A stretch of 64,000 nt of DNA from Bacillus sp. 1NLA3E. GTDB taxonomy: Bacteria > Bacillota > Bacilli > Bacillales > Cytobacillaceae. The position numbers and the translations under genes were made by a program. Within the stretch, counting starts at the first letter, position 1. The number at the start of each line of letters is the position of its first letter. Shown piece by piece: positions 9,395 to 18,169 of the stretch. The DNA is taken from the NCBI RefSeq assembly GCF_000242895.2, contig NC_021171.1, forward strand, positions 2,452,001-2,516,000, given 5' to 3'. Below the pieces are notes generated by a model. The model ran no database searches. It saw nothing but the letters and a program-made list of their open reading frames with translations, and had not been told where the DNA came from.

Positions 9395-10795
9395 TTATTG
9401 GTCATTTTGATGAGTTACTCCATATTTAGCACGTTTTAAATACTGTCCTGCTCCAGCATGACCAACAAACTGTTTATTATGGATGACAAACTCACCGCGA
9501 GACAATACGGAAACCGGCTCACCTGTTACTTTCATCCCTTCAAATGCATTATAATCAACAGCCATATGGTGTGTTTCAGCTGAAATCACCCGCTCCACTG
9601 TAGGATCGAAAATGACAATGTCAGCATCTGTACCAATAGCAATCGTTCCTTTTTTCGGATATAATCCAAATAATTTTGCGGCTCTTGTTGAAGTAATTTC
9701 AACAAACTGATTGAGTGAGATCCTGCCTTTATTTACCCCTTCCGAAAAGAAAACACTGATGCGATCCTCAATAATTGGTCCCCCGTTCGGTATTTTTGAA
9801 AAATCATCTCTGCCTAGTTCTTTTTGTCCGACAAAATCAAAAGAGCATTGGTCCGATCCTAACGTTTGCAGTTGTCCCGTTTTTAATGCATTCCATAACA
9901 CATCTTGATTCCACTTTTCCCGTAAAGGAGGAGACCAGACGTATTTGGCTCCTTCAAAATCAGGTTTCTCTAAATAGGATTGATCCAGAACTAAATACTG
10001 TGGACATGTTTCTCCCCAAATATCAATGCCCTTATTTCTGGCTTCGGCTATTTTTCTGGCTGCTTCTTCACAAGAAACATGGACTACATACAGTTGCGAG
10101 TTTGCCAGTTTGGTTAAAGTTGCAGCTCTTCCAGTCGCTTCCCCTTCAGCTTCTGGTGGTCTTGTTAATGCATGATATATCGGGGCTGTATTCCCTTCCT
10201 TTAATGCCTTTTTCACTAAGTAATCGATCACATCACCATTTTCTGCATGTACCATAACAAGTGCACCAAGTTCTTTTGCTGCAATCAATGTTCCGAAAAG
10301 TGTTTCATCATCTGCTTGGAACTGATTTTTATAGGCCATAAATATTTTAAAAGAGGTAATCCCTTCTTCTTCAATCATTTTTGGAAGTTCATTAAGTTTC
10401 TCCTCATTCATTTCGACAATTTGAAGGTGGAAACCGTAATCAATGACGGCCTTTTCTTTTGATTTTGCATGCCATGTATCGACTGCACTTTTAAGTGTTT
10501 TCCCTTTATTTGTTAAACAAAAATCAATCACAGTTGTCGTTCCACCAAAGGCTGCTGCAATTGTGCCTGTTTCAAAATCATCCTTTGTAACGGTGCCACC
10601 AAATGGCATATCCAAATGGGTATGTGGATCAATTCCACCAGGGAACAAATAACAGCCCTTCGCATCTATTACTTCAGCTCCGACAGTAGGCAGATGATCT
10701 CCAATTTGGGTAATGATTCCATTTTCAATACGCACATCAGCGCGATACGTATCGGTTGCAGTAACAATTAATCCATTTTTAATGATTTTTTTCAC
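9395..10795 (-). CDS. hydA: dihydropyrimidinase (D-hydantoinase)
   Basis: This 466-residue amidohydrolase opens the ring of dihydrouracil or dihydrothymine. All metal-site residues are visible: H58 and H60 in DPHTHLD, the carbamylated lysine K150 in SFKIFMAYK, H183 in VMVHAENGD, H239 in YVVHVSC and D315 in LGSDQCSF. Length and motif spacing match bacterial dihydropyrimidinases and hydantoinases. The gene follows preA after 28 bases, the usual order in reductive pyrimidine operons. Allantoinase or hydantoin substrates cannot be excluded from sequence alone, but the PreT/PreA neighbours favour dihydropyrimidines. Confidence 0.93.
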   Translation of the reverse strand: MKKIIKNGLIVTATDTYRADVRIENGIITQIGDHLPTVGAEVIDAKGCYLFPGGIDPHTHLDMPFGGTVTKDDFETGTIAAAFGGTTTVIDFCLTNKGKTLKSAVDTWHAKSKEKAVIDYGFHLQIVEMNEEKLNELPKMIEEEGITSFKIFMAYKNQFQADDETLFGTLIAAKELGALVMVHAENGDVIDYLVKKALKEGNTAPIYHALTRPPEAEGEATGRAATLTKLANSQLYVVHVSCEEAARKIAEARNKGIDIWGETCPQYLVLDQSYLEKPDFEGAKYVWSPPLREKWNQDVLWNALKTGQLQTLGSDQCSFDFVGQKELGRDDFSKIPNGGPIIEDRISVFFSEGVNKGRISLNQFVEITSTRAAKLFGLYPKKGTIAIGTDADIVIFDPTVERVISAETHHMAVDYNAFEGMKVTGEPVSVLSRGEFVIHNKQFVGHAGAGQYLKRAKYGVTHQNDQ

Positions 10796-10823
10796 GAGAT
10801 CCCCTCCAGTTAAGTTTGAAAAT

Positions 10824-12116
10824 TCAGTTATTGTTTTTCAAGCGGGTTTTTCCACCTGATACCGACCCAATTGCTACTTGGCGCTCATTCCAGGTCATCG
10901 ATGGAAGTTCACTCGGGACCTCAATCATGTCAATTGCCCCATCGACAGGACAGACGATGGAACATAAATTACAGCCAACACAATCCTCTTCTCTTACTTT
11001 TAGGAAACCTTCACCGTTTTCACTCTTCAACATTTCAATACATTGATGAGACGTGTCTTCACAGGCAATAAAACATTTATTGCAGTTGATACAAACATCA
11101 GTGTTTATTTTTGCAACAATATTGTAATTAAGATCCAGGTCACCCCAATCAGAATATTTCGGAACAGATTTCCCAACTATATCTATTACAGAGGCGATTC
11201 CCTTTTCATCCAAGTAATTATTTAATCCCTCAATCATATCCTCGACGATTCTAAATCCATGGTGCATCGCAGCAGTACAAACTTGGACTCCTGTTGCACC
11301 CATCAATAGATACTCGACTGCGTTTTGCCAGTTTGCGATTCCACCAATCCCAGAGATTGGAATCGTAATTCTTGGGTTTCTAGCACACTCCCCAACCATA
11401 TGTAGAGCAATCGGTTTGACAGCTGGGCCACAATAACCGCCATGCGCTCCTTTTCCTCCAACATGTGGAATCGTATTCCAAGTATCAAGATCTACCCCTG
11501 CTAAACTATTAATCGTATTGATCATACTTAAGCAATCCGCTCCACCCCTTTCAGCCGCCTCAGCCGTTGCCGTAATATCAGTAATATTGGGTGTGAGTTT
11601 GACAATTACAGGAGTTTTCGCTACTTCTTTTACCCAGTACGTTTGTTTTTCAACCAGTGCTGGTACTTGGCCAGAAGCCGAGCCCATTCCCCGTTCTGCC
11701 ATTCCATGTGGGCAGCCAAAATTGAGTTCAAGGCCATCAACGCCTACAGCTTCGACCTTTTTTACAATCTCATGCCAACTATCTTGCTTCGGCTCAACCA
11801 TTAACGAAACAATGACGGCATGATCAGGGAAACGTTTTTTTGTTTCGTAAATTTCCTTTAAGTTGACTTCCAGGGGTCGATCGGTAATTAATTCAATATT
11901 GTTGAAACCCACTACCCTTTGCCCATTAAAGCTGACAGCAGCAAAGCGTGATGAAGTATTGATAATCGGTTCTCCCAATGTCTTCCAGACCACACCTCCC
12001 CAACCTGCCTCAAAAGCTCGTTGTACTTGATATCCTGAATTTGTCGGAGGAGCTGAAGCCAACCAAAATGGATTCGGTGATTGAATTCCGGCTACATTAA
12101 TCCGTAAATCTGCCAT
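10824..12116 (-). CDS. preA: NAD-dependent dihydropyrimidine dehydrogenase subunit PreA
   Basis: The 430-residue protein carries a dihydroorotate-dehydrogenase-like FMN barrel (SPNPFWLASAPPT, LELNFGCPHG, VIVKLTPN, SGIGGI), followed by two 4Fe-4S motifs near the C terminus (CINCNKCFIAC and CVGCNLCSIVC). This is the catalytic subunit that reduces uracil and thymine to dihydropyrimidines, with electrons delivered by PreT. Both cluster motifs and the catalytic cysteine region are intact. It starts 48 bases after preT, so the two subunits are co-expressed. Confidence 0.94.
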   Translation of the reverse strand: MADLRINVAGIQSPNPFWLASAPPTNSGYQVQRAFEAGWGGVVWKTLGEPIINTSSRFAAVSFNGQRVVGFNNIELITDRPLEVNLKEIYETKKRFPDHAVIVSLMVEPKQDSWHEIVKKVEAVGVDGLELNFGCPHGMAERGMGSASGQVPALVEKQTYWVKEVAKTPVIVKLTPNITDITATAEAAERGGADCLSMINTINSLAGVDLDTWNTIPHVGGKGAHGGYCGPAVKPIALHMVGECARNPRITIPISGIGGIANWQNAVEYLLMGATGVQVCTAAMHHGFRIVEDMIEGLNNYLDEKGIASVIDIVGKSVPKYSDWGDLDLNYNIVAKINTDVCINCNKCFIACEDTSHQCIEMLKSENGEGFLKVREEDCVGCNLCSIVCPVDGAIDMIEVPSELPSMTWNERQVAIGSVSGGKTRLKNNN

Positions 12117-12163
12117 GATCCTAGCCCCCTTAAATTACTGTTTCTGTCTTTATTCCTTCAGAC

Positions 12164-13540
12164 CTAAGCTGTTTCCTCAGCAGTTTGATTCAAAAATTGA
12201 TGAATGGCATAGGCAGTTTCTTTCCCTTGTTGTGCGGCAGAAACAACCATTGCTTCTCCTTGTTTTCCTTTCCCAAAAATAACATCCCCACATGCAAACA
12301 CTTTCTGGTTTGATGTCTGATAAGAGTTAGTTTTAATTTTTACAACGCCACTATCGTGTTTTAGGTTAAACTTCTCAATCAAATCAACATATCTAGATTG
12401 ACCGTTTGCTTTTATTACCACATCAACATCAAGTGTAAAATCCGAGCCTTTGACATGTACAGGTCGGCGTCGGCCATCTTCTCCTGGTTCTGCCAGTTCC
12501 ATTTTGATGCATTCGATTCCTTTTACTATTCCTTGTTCATCGCCTACAATCTTGAGTGGTGAAGTCAGCCATCTGAATTCAACCCCATCTTGTTTGGCAA
12601 ATTCATATTCAAATTCATAAGCAGTCATTTCCTCAGCAGTTCTCCTGTAAAGGATTTTGACATTGTCAGCACCAAGACGAATCGAACTAGTTGCTGCATC
12701 GATGGCTGTGTTCCCTGCTCCAATGACTGCTACCTTTTTCCCTTGGAGTTGACCTGTAATTGGTTTAGTTTTTGTGTCCCTTACAAATTCAATTGCGTCA
12801 TATACACCGGCTAAATCCTCGCCACTAATGCCCAATTTTGGCACCTTCGCCATGCCAATTGCCAGAATAACGGAGTCATAGTTTTTCAGGATTTCTTCTA
12901 CAGAAATATCTTTTCCCACTATGGTATTGGTTCGGATTTCAACATTCAGGTTTTTTATTTGCTTCACTTCCCAATAGGAAATATGGACTGGAAGTCGAAA
13001 TGAAACAATGCCATATCTGTTTAATCCACCAGCCATCTTTTCTGCTTCAAAAATCGTGACTTGATAGCCCAGAAGCGCCAGTTCCCTCGCGGCAGATAAA
13101 CCAGCGGGTCCTCCCCCAACGATGGCAACTGATTTTCCATTTTTCTGTCCTGGTTCGAACAAAACTTGCTCATTTTGGATGGTCCAGTCTGTCGAATACC
13201 GTTGTAGACTGCCAATCATAATCGGCTTTGTAGCATGATTCAGGACACAAGCGCCCTCACATAATTCTTCAGTCGGGCAGACACGTGCACAGCTTGCACC
13301 AATCGGATTTGCAGAAAAAATGGTCTTAGCAGAACCTTTTAAATTACCTGAGGCAATCTTTTTTATAAATGTTGGAATATCTATGCCTGTTGGACATGCT
13401 TTAATACAAGGGGCATCGTAGCAATACAGACAACGATTAGATTCTTCAAGAGCATCACGCTTCGTTAATCCTGGATTTATTTCTTGAAAATTCAGACTCA
13501 AATTTTCGGATGATATTCTTGAATGATTTGTAATACCCAA
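12164..13540 (-). CDS. preT: dihydropyrimidine dehydrogenase electron-transfer subunit PreT
   Basis: This protein has 458 residues from a TTG start. TTG at 13540 is chosen because AAGGAGG (13550-13556) lies nine bases before it; in-frame ATGs upstream lack a ribosome site. The N-terminal domain holds the cysteine clusters CLYCYDAPCIKACPTG and CARVCPTEELCEGAC that bind 4Fe-4S centres. Then come an FAD site (GGGPAGLSAAREL), an NAD(P) site (GAGNTAIDAA) and a terminal FAD motif (FACGDV). It passes electrons from NAD(P)H to PreA. The layout equals PreT and the N-terminal third of mammalian DPD. A regulatory repeat array lies directly upstream. Confidence 0.9.
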   Translation of the reverse strand: MGITNHSRISSENLSLNFQEINPGLTKRDALEESNRCLYCYDAPCIKACPTGIDIPTFIKKIASGNLKGSAKTIFSANPIGASCARVCPTEELCEGACVLNHATKPIMIGSLQRYSTDWTIQNEQVLFEPGQKNGKSVAIVGGGPAGLSAARELALLGYQVTIFEAEKMAGGLNRYGIVSFRLPVHISYWEVKQIKNLNVEIRTNTIVGKDISVEEILKNYDSVILAIGMAKVPKLGISGEDLAGVYDAIEFVRDTKTKPITGQLQGKKVAVIGAGNTAIDAATSSIRLGADNVKILYRRTAEEMTAYEFEYEFAKQDGVEFRWLTSPLKIVGDEQGIVKGIECIKMELAEPGEDGRRRPVHVKGSDFTLDVDVVIKANGQSRYVDLIEKFNLKHDSGVVKIKTNSYQTSNQKVFACGDVIFGKGKQGEAMVVSAAQQGKETAYAIHQFLNQTAEETA

Positions 13541-13594
13541 AAGCGATAACCTCCTTATATTCATTTCCAACATCTGACCTACTAGTTTATGTTT

Positions 13595-13688
13595 TTTCGC
13601 TGAAAAATTAGTTTTATCGGCAAAAAAACATGATTTATCGGTAAATTTTTAAATATATCGGTAAAATTTTGATTTTATCGGCAAACTG
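13595..13688. repeat. phased direct repeats upstream of preT, likely operator array
   Basis: Four copies of TTWTATCGGYAAA occur with core TATCGG at 13615, 13636, 13656 and 13676. Spacings of 21, 20 and 20 bases place all sites on one face of the DNA helix. A weaker fifth copy (TTTCGCTGAAA) sits another 20 bases along, at 13595. The array fills the gap between the amidohydrolase gene and preT, about 70-150 bases before the preT start. It looks like a binding array for a regulator of the pathway. No candidate regulator gene is in the window. Confidence 0.75.
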
Positions 13689-13739
13689 ACAAATATTAGG
13701 ACTCCGCTCTCCCTGAAATTGATTAAAATGCCACATAAA

Positions 13740-14966
13740 TTAGATTAGCAGCACTGTTTCCAGCAAAACGTTTACACCCTTTGCACAATCTTCCCAGGTT
13801 GTTAGTTCCTCCTCACAATGACTCTTTCCATTGATACTTGGAACGAAAATCATCGCTGTTGGCACAAAGCTTGCTATGAATTGTGAGTCATGCCCTGCTC
13901 CGCTTACCATCCTTTTATAGGAATATCCTAATGACTGTGTTGATTTTTCTAACAAATTGCAAATTTGTTGATCAAACCATACCGTGGAGCGATCCCATAA
14001 TTTCACCGCGTTAATATCACATCCCTCATTAGCTGGGAAGAGTATTAAGCCTTGGATAATCTCCTCAACTTGTTTAATAACCGTTGGATCTTTATGTCTT
14101 GCTTCCAAAGTAAAGACTACTTTATTGGGAATGACTGTGTGTACGTTAGGAAAAACATTCATTCTACCTATTGTGAAAACTAAATCTTTTTCAAGAGGAC
14201 CAAGCATTTTCCGGGCTTCGCTGATTAAATTATTTGCAGCAAAAAGTGCATCTTTTCTCATCTCCATTGGCGTTGTACCGGCGTGGTCTGATTCCCCAGT
14301 GACTTCAAATTCATAACAAACCATTCCCAGCACACATTCCACAACACCTATTGACTTAGACTCCCTCTCAAGTATCGGCCCTTGTTCAATGTGCAATTCT
14401 AAAAAGGCTGTTGCTTTTTTTAAACGAGACTCTTCTAAGCCAACATAACCAATTGATTGCAAGGCTGTTTCAAATGTAATACCATTCACATCAGTTTTTT
14501 TTAACATGGTCGATTTATCGAACTTACCTGACAACACTCCAGATGCCATCATTGATGGTTCAAACCTGGCTCCCTCCTCATTGGTGATATTGGCGATCAT
14601 CAGGGGAATTCGAGGTTTAATATTATTTTCTACAAAAAAACGTGCTACTTCTAAACCGGCCACGACTCCTAATACTCCATCAAATCGTCCGCCTTTTTTG
14701 ACTGTGTCTAAATGAGAACCGATGACGACTGGCGGCTCATTTTCTACCCCAGCCAAAGTAGCGTATATATTCCCCATATCATCGATTTCAATTGCCATCC
14801 CTAATTCATCACAGCATGTGCAAAAATAATCTCTTGCAAGGCGATCTTCCCCAGATAACGCTAAGCGAGTTACGCCATTGTTTGCTGTCCGTCCGAAGTT
14901 GGCAAATTGTTCGATTGTAGTTTTTAAGCGTTCGCTACTGATAAATAATTTTTGTTGTTCCATCAT
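13740..14966 (-). CDS. Zn-dependent N-carbamoyl amidohydrolase (beta-ureidopropionase type)
   Basis: The 408-residue protein is an M20-family hydrolase of the N-carbamoyl-beta-alanine / N-carbamoyl-L-amino acid / allantoate group. Metal-site motifs visible are GSHLDTVKKGGRFDG, NEEGARFEP, ELHIEQGP and GAGHDSQF. In this block it would split N-carbamoyl-beta-alanine into beta-alanine, CO2 and ammonia, between dihydropyrimidinase and the transaminase. The reading frame is open further upstream to 15125. The start is placed at ATG 14966 because GGGGGAG lies about seven bases before it and the length then matches the family. It is the promoter-proximal gene but is separated from preT by the repeat array. 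Allantoate as substrate is the main alternative. Confidence 0.85.
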   Translation of the reverse strand: MMEQQKLFISSERLKTTIEQFANFGRTANNGVTRLALSGEDRLARDYFCTCCDELGMAIEIDDMGNIYATLAGVENEPPVVIGSHLDTVKKGGRFDGVLGVVAGLEVARFFVENNIKPRIPLMIANITNEEGARFEPSMMASGVLSGKFDKSTMLKKTDVNGITFETALQSIGYVGLEESRLKKATAFLELHIEQGPILERESKSIGVVECVLGMVCYEFEVTGESDHAGTTPMEMRKDALFAANNLISEARKMLGPLEKDLVFTIGRMNVFPNVHTVIPNKVVFTLEARHKDPTVIKQVEEIIQGLILFPANEGCDINAVKLWDRSTVWFDQQICNLLEKSTQSLGYSYKRMVSGAGHDSQFIASFVPTAMIFVPSINGKSHCEEELTTWEDCAKGVNVLLETVLLI

Positions 14967-15122
14967 CTTTGACTCCCCCTTTTTAATCAACCCCAACACA
15001 CTCAAAGGGGACATTTCCAAATTGACAATATGCTGATTAATAATGTCTATGCTTGTAATAGTAAAATAAACAGTTTTTCTTTCAACAATGTGCACTGTTT
15101 GTTGATTCTGTTTTTTTTCAAA

Positions 15123-15149
15123 CAAAAAAAACAGAGAAGATATTCTCTG
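15123..15149 (-). terminator. strong terminator upstream of the amidohydrolase gene
   Basis: On the minus strand CAGAGAA, TATC and TTCTCTG form a 7-bp stem followed by eight T residues. It may end transcription of the hypothetical gene at 15251-15745. It could also act as an attenuator for the amidohydrolase, which starts 157 bases downstream. Confidence 0.8.
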
Positions 15150-15250
15150 CTTCTTTACCGTAATGAATTAGCTATGTCCGATGAAGCCCTGACAGTTACC
15201 AGTCTTTTTATTTTTATAAGGGGATGAATCTTTTCCCCCTTTTTTGGGCT

Positions 15251-15745
15251 TTATGGTTTGCTCCAGTATTCATAAATAACTTCTTTAAAAAATTCTTCTA
15301 GATCACTTTTTTTCTGCCTTTTTAACCATTCAGCTTGATCGATTGGCAAATTTAATTTTATTGTGACCTTTTCATTAGGCATTTCATATTTTCTTATATC
15401 TGCTAAAGTGATACCTTCATCTATTATTGGGAAAACAGGGTCATCCTCTTTTACCATTAAAAAATCTTGATACTCGTCAATATCATTCAGATCACAGTAC
15501 AAATTTAGTTGCGGTAATTCCCTTGAAAAACCTTGGGGATGCATGATGGTATTTATCAATCTCCCATTCGATAGTTCAATTTCTAAAATTAAATTCTCTT
15601 CATCTCGGAATTTTTTTAAAACAATTTCACTTACAATCATCGACAATTCTAATGTATATCCAGAACTTGACTCAAAGATATATATCGCACTATTAAAAAT
15701 ATGAATAATTTCACCATCAATTTTCACTGATTTGACTTCAACCAT
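15251..15745 (-). CDS. hypothetical protein
   Basis: I do not recognise this 164-residue protein. It is acidic and soluble-looking, with no signal peptide. The first half is predicted to be mainly beta strands (VKIDGEIIHIFNSAIYIF, LILEIELSNGRLI). The end is helical (IDQAEWLKRQKKSDLEEFFKEVIYEYW). A GGAAAGGAAGAG-like site precedes the ATG. It is separated from the amidohydrolase gene by a terminator, so it is probably independent of the pyrimidine block. Confidence 0.65.
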   Translation of the reverse strand: MVEVKSVKIDGEIIHIFNSAIYIFESSSGYTLELSMIVSEIVLKKFRDEENLILEIELSNGRLINTIMHPQGFSRELPQLNLYCDLNDIDEYQDFLMVKEDDPVFPIIDEGITLADIRKYEMPNEKVTIKLNLPIDQAEWLKRQKKSDLEEFFKEVIYEYWSKP

Positions 15746-15974
15746 TTGATACTCTTCCTTTCACAAATTATTTATTATAAAAGGTTTGCTCTCCTAATGA
15801 AACTATCATACTTAAATAATCTCTTATTCGCAAAATTATAAAACCCATTCTAATTTATAACTTTTTTCAAATATCACATTCTAATTTTCAGAATTTATTG
15901 ACAATTTAACAAAACCTTATTACACTTTATTTATAAACCTATTAGGATTTATTTTAAAGGAGGGGTTATTGTTG

Positions 15975-16679
15975 ATGACTTTAAATGGAAAAGTAGCAGT
16001 TATTTCGGGTGCAGGAAGTGGTTTAGGAAAGGAAACGGCAATAGCCTTTGCGAAAGCAGGAACAAACCTAGTCATTTGCGGTCGTCATTTTGGCAAATTG
16101 GAAGTGGTTGAAGACCTAATCACCAGCCAGTACAATGTGGAGGTTTTATCCGTCCGCGCTGATGTTTCAGTAGAATCGGATGTTGAAATGCTCATTGATA
16201 AAGCCTATGAAAAGTTTAAAAGAATTGATATTTTAATCAATAACGCAGCCGTTTTTAATCATTTTGACGTTATCGATTGCCCACTAGATTCTTGGGAATA
16301 TCTTATTCATAATAATGCAACAAGTGTATTTTTAATGATGAGAAAATGTTTACCATTGATGAGGAAACAACAGTCTGGTCATATAATAAATCTTACTTCC
16401 GGATTAGTAAAAGAAGGTGCTGCCGGCTTCGGTGCCTATACAGCAAGCAAAGCTGCTGTTGAAGCACTTTCTTTTTCCGTTGAGGATGAAGAACATAAAA
16501 ATGGAATACAAGTACACGTCTTTAATCCTGGTGTAATGAAGACAGGGTTGATGCACATCGGTGATGATCCAGCAAATGTAGCCCCCTATATACTTGAATT
16601 AGCTAAGAGAAAGTCAACTCATGAAAAAAAGGTTATCCAATTGGAAGATTTATCGCACTCTGTCAAAGCTCGGAAGTAA
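15975..16679 (+). CDS. short-chain dehydrogenase/reductase
   Basis: This 234-residue classical SDR enzyme has the NAD(P)-binding motif SGAGSGLGKETA near the N terminus, the structural NNAAVF, and the catalytic Ser/Tyr/Lys set in LTSGLV and YTASKAA. It resembles 3-oxoacyl-ACP reductase (FabG-like) proteins, but the substrate cannot be told. Two TTG codons six and three bases upstream are alternative starts. AAAGGAGGGG lies 10-12 bases before the chosen ATG. The gene stands alone and ends in a terminator. Confidence 0.85.
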   Translation: MTLNGKVAVISGAGSGLGKETAIAFAKAGTNLVICGRHFGKLEVVEDLITSQYNVEVLSVRADVSVESDVEMLIDKAYEKFKRIDILINNAAVFNHFDVIDCPLDSWEYLIHNNATSVFLMMRKCLPLMRKQQSGHIINLTSGLVKEGAAGFGAYTASKAAVEALSFSVEDEEHKNGIQVHVFNPGVMKTGLMHIGDDPANVAPYILELAKRKSTHEKKVIQLEDLSHSVKARK

Positions 16680-16695
16680 ATAGTAGCTTTTATAT

Positions 16696-16736
16696 AAAAA
16701 ACCCACTAATCGTCATAATGATGAGTGGGTTTTTTA
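16696..16736 (+). terminator. terminator of the SDR gene
   Basis: AAAAAACCCACT pairs with AGTGGGTTTTTT around a 16-base loop, about 17 bases after the stop codon, with the T run on the plus strand. The symmetric A/T flanks make it potentially bidirectional. Confidence 0.85.
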
Positions 16737-16835
16737 TATGGCCTTCCCCTTGAAATTAAGATCTTTCTACTGAAATAATGTGCTGTAAAAAAAATATTTA
16801 AAAAAATCAAAAAAATGCTAGTCGTTTTCTTTTCC

Positions 16836-16878
16836 GTGTTATATAATAAAAAAATACTAACACACTGTTATATAACAC
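16836..16878. promoter_or_regulatory. inverted repeat / palindromic operator upstream of a phage-like gene
   Basis: GTGTTATATAA (16836-16846) and TTATATAACAC (16868-16878) form an 11-bp inverted repeat with a 21-base spacer. The right arm lies within a perfect palindrome TGTTATATAACA (16866-16877). TATAAT at 16842 could be a -10 box overlapping the left arm. A repressor site controlling the gene that starts 78 bases later is likely. Confidence 0.55.
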
Positions 16879-16955
16879 TATAAATTAATATAATGATAAG
16901 ATATCTTTTGATTCTTGAAAATGAAAAAAAATCTAGGAAAAAGGGGTAATGGAAT

Positions 16956-17279
16956 ATGAACAAAACAGACTCAATTGCACGTAGAATACTAGGGTGGAAA
17001 TTAAACAGATGGGATAGATGGTACGATTACGAAAAGGGTGTTTTCATTCATGATTCTGAATTTCAACCCGAACAAAATCTTGACCACGCCATGATAATCG
17101 TTGAAAAATTAGAGGAAATCGGGTTTTCATATACAACAAATGGAGTTTCAGAGGTTAGTTTTAATGACGTACGCGCAAAGGGCGAAACGTTACAACAAGC
17201 AATCATCAATGCAGCCTACTCAATCATTGAAAAAATCTCAATAACTGAGAGCGGTCGAATTTGGCGTCAAATTTGCTAA
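16956..17279 (+). CDS. small protein with probable phage ABA-sandwich domain
   Basis: This 107-residue protein reads as an alpha-beta domain: a short helix with ILGWKLNRWDRWYD, then HAMIIVEKLEEIGFSYT and AAYSIIEKI. The pattern resembles the ABA-sandwich (BC1872-like) proteins found in Bacillus phages and chromosomes. The assignment is by remembered pattern only. A plain AGGAAAAAGG site precedes the ATG. The palindromic operator upstream and the isolated position fit a phage-derived cargo gene. Confidence 0.6.
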   Translation: MNKTDSIARRILGWKLNRWDRWYDYEKGVFIHDSEFQPEQNLDHAMIIVEKLEEIGFSYTTNGVSEVSFNDVRAKGETLQQAIINAAYSIIEKISITESGRIWRQIC

Positions 17280-17352
17280 AACGAAAGACCATTGTAAAAA
17301 GACCCACTTTGATTAAAAAAATCGGTATTTTACTTAATAAACTATAAAAAAG

Positions 17353-17395
17353 GAAGCTGATCCCCTACTTTGATAGTAGATAATCAGCTTCTTTT
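17353..17395 (+). terminator. terminator of the ABA-sandwich gene
   Basis: GAAGCTGAT pairs with ATCAGCTTC, with further pairing inside the loop (CTAC with GTAG), followed by a T-rich run. It lies about 75 bases after the stop codon. Confidence 0.75.
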
Positions 17396-17474
17396 TCTTT
17401 GTTGATTTTTTTCTCAATAAAAAGTATTGATAAAGGTAAAGAACGTGTCAAATTAGGTGCGTTTTTTTATCTAT

Positions 17475-18113
17475 TTATTTTAGTAGATAAAGTACCGAGA
17501 AGAAGTGGCAAATGGTTCCACCTAGGACGAATAAGTGCCAAACTGCGTGATGATGTTTAAATAATCTCCACATATAGAAAACCGCTCCCACCGTATAGAG
17601 AAGTCCACCAATTACCAATAGAAGAAAACCAGTTGGATGAATGTTTGAGGATAAATCATTCCAAGCGAAAACGATCAACCAACCCATAAAAACATAAAGA
17701 AAAGTAGATGCGAAAAGGTATTTTTTTACGAAAAAAGATTTAAATAGGGTTCCCCCTATTGCAAGACCCCACACGATTCCAAACAAAGTCCACCCTACCC
17801 ATCCCTTCACCGCAATGAACAGAAATGGTGTATATGTACCAGCAATTAAGAAATAAATCGCGGAATGATCCATAATTTCAAAAAAATCTTTGGCACGTCC
17901 AGGCCGAAACGCGTGAACTAGTGTTGAAGAGGTATATAAAAGAACCATTGTTACCCCAAATAATGTGAAGCTGACAATATGCCAGGCGTTACCATAAAGA
18001 GAGGAGAAAACGATTAAAATAACCAGTCCTGCCACACTTAATAACGCACCGATTCCGTGGGTAATTGAATTTGATATTTCTTCTTCTTTTGAATAAATAT
18101 GTGTGTTCGCCAA
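17475..18113 (-). CDS. hemolysin III / TrhA-family membrane protein
   Basis: The 212-residue protein has seven hydrophobic segments and the family motifs EEISNSITHGIGALL, STLVHAF, MDHSAIYFLIAGTYTPF and a terminal HHHAVWHLFVLGG. These belong to the PAQR/hemolysin III superfamily, with conserved His, Ser and Asp residues that probably bind a metal. In B. subtilis the homologue (TrhA) is tied to membrane homeostasis. It is full length, a single-gene unit, in the cytoplasmic membrane. Confidence 0.92.
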   Translation of the reverse strand: MANTHIYSKEEEISNSITHGIGALLSVAGLVILIVFSSLYGNAWHIVSFTLFGVTMVLLYTSSTLVHAFRPGRAKDFFEIMDHSAIYFLIAGTYTPFLFIAVKGWVGWTLFGIVWGLAIGGTLFKSFFVKKYLFASTFLYVFMGWLIVFAWNDLSSNIHPTGFLLLVIGGLLYTVGAVFYMWRLFKHHHAVWHLFVLGGTICHFFSVLYLLK

Positions 18114-18169
18114 AATTCTTCCTTCCTTTCACTAAAAACATAAACCATTCATTATTTAGATTATGAATT

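Noticed and set aside
10247-10462. Plus-strand open frames within the pyrimidine block
   Set aside because: They are antisense to well-supported enzymes with intact motifs and have no ribosome sites or family similarity. They are shadows.
13574-13739. Sigma-54 promoter upstream of preT
   Set aside because: TGTGGCATTTT occurs, but no TTGCA-type -12 element is at the right distance, and no sigma-54 activator gene is near.
15150-15240. Possible known riboswitch before the amidohydrolase gene
   Set aside because: I compared it with the core motifs of purine, TPP, FMN, SAM, preQ1, glycine, guanidine and THF classes and saw no match. It is kept only as a low-interest structured stretch.
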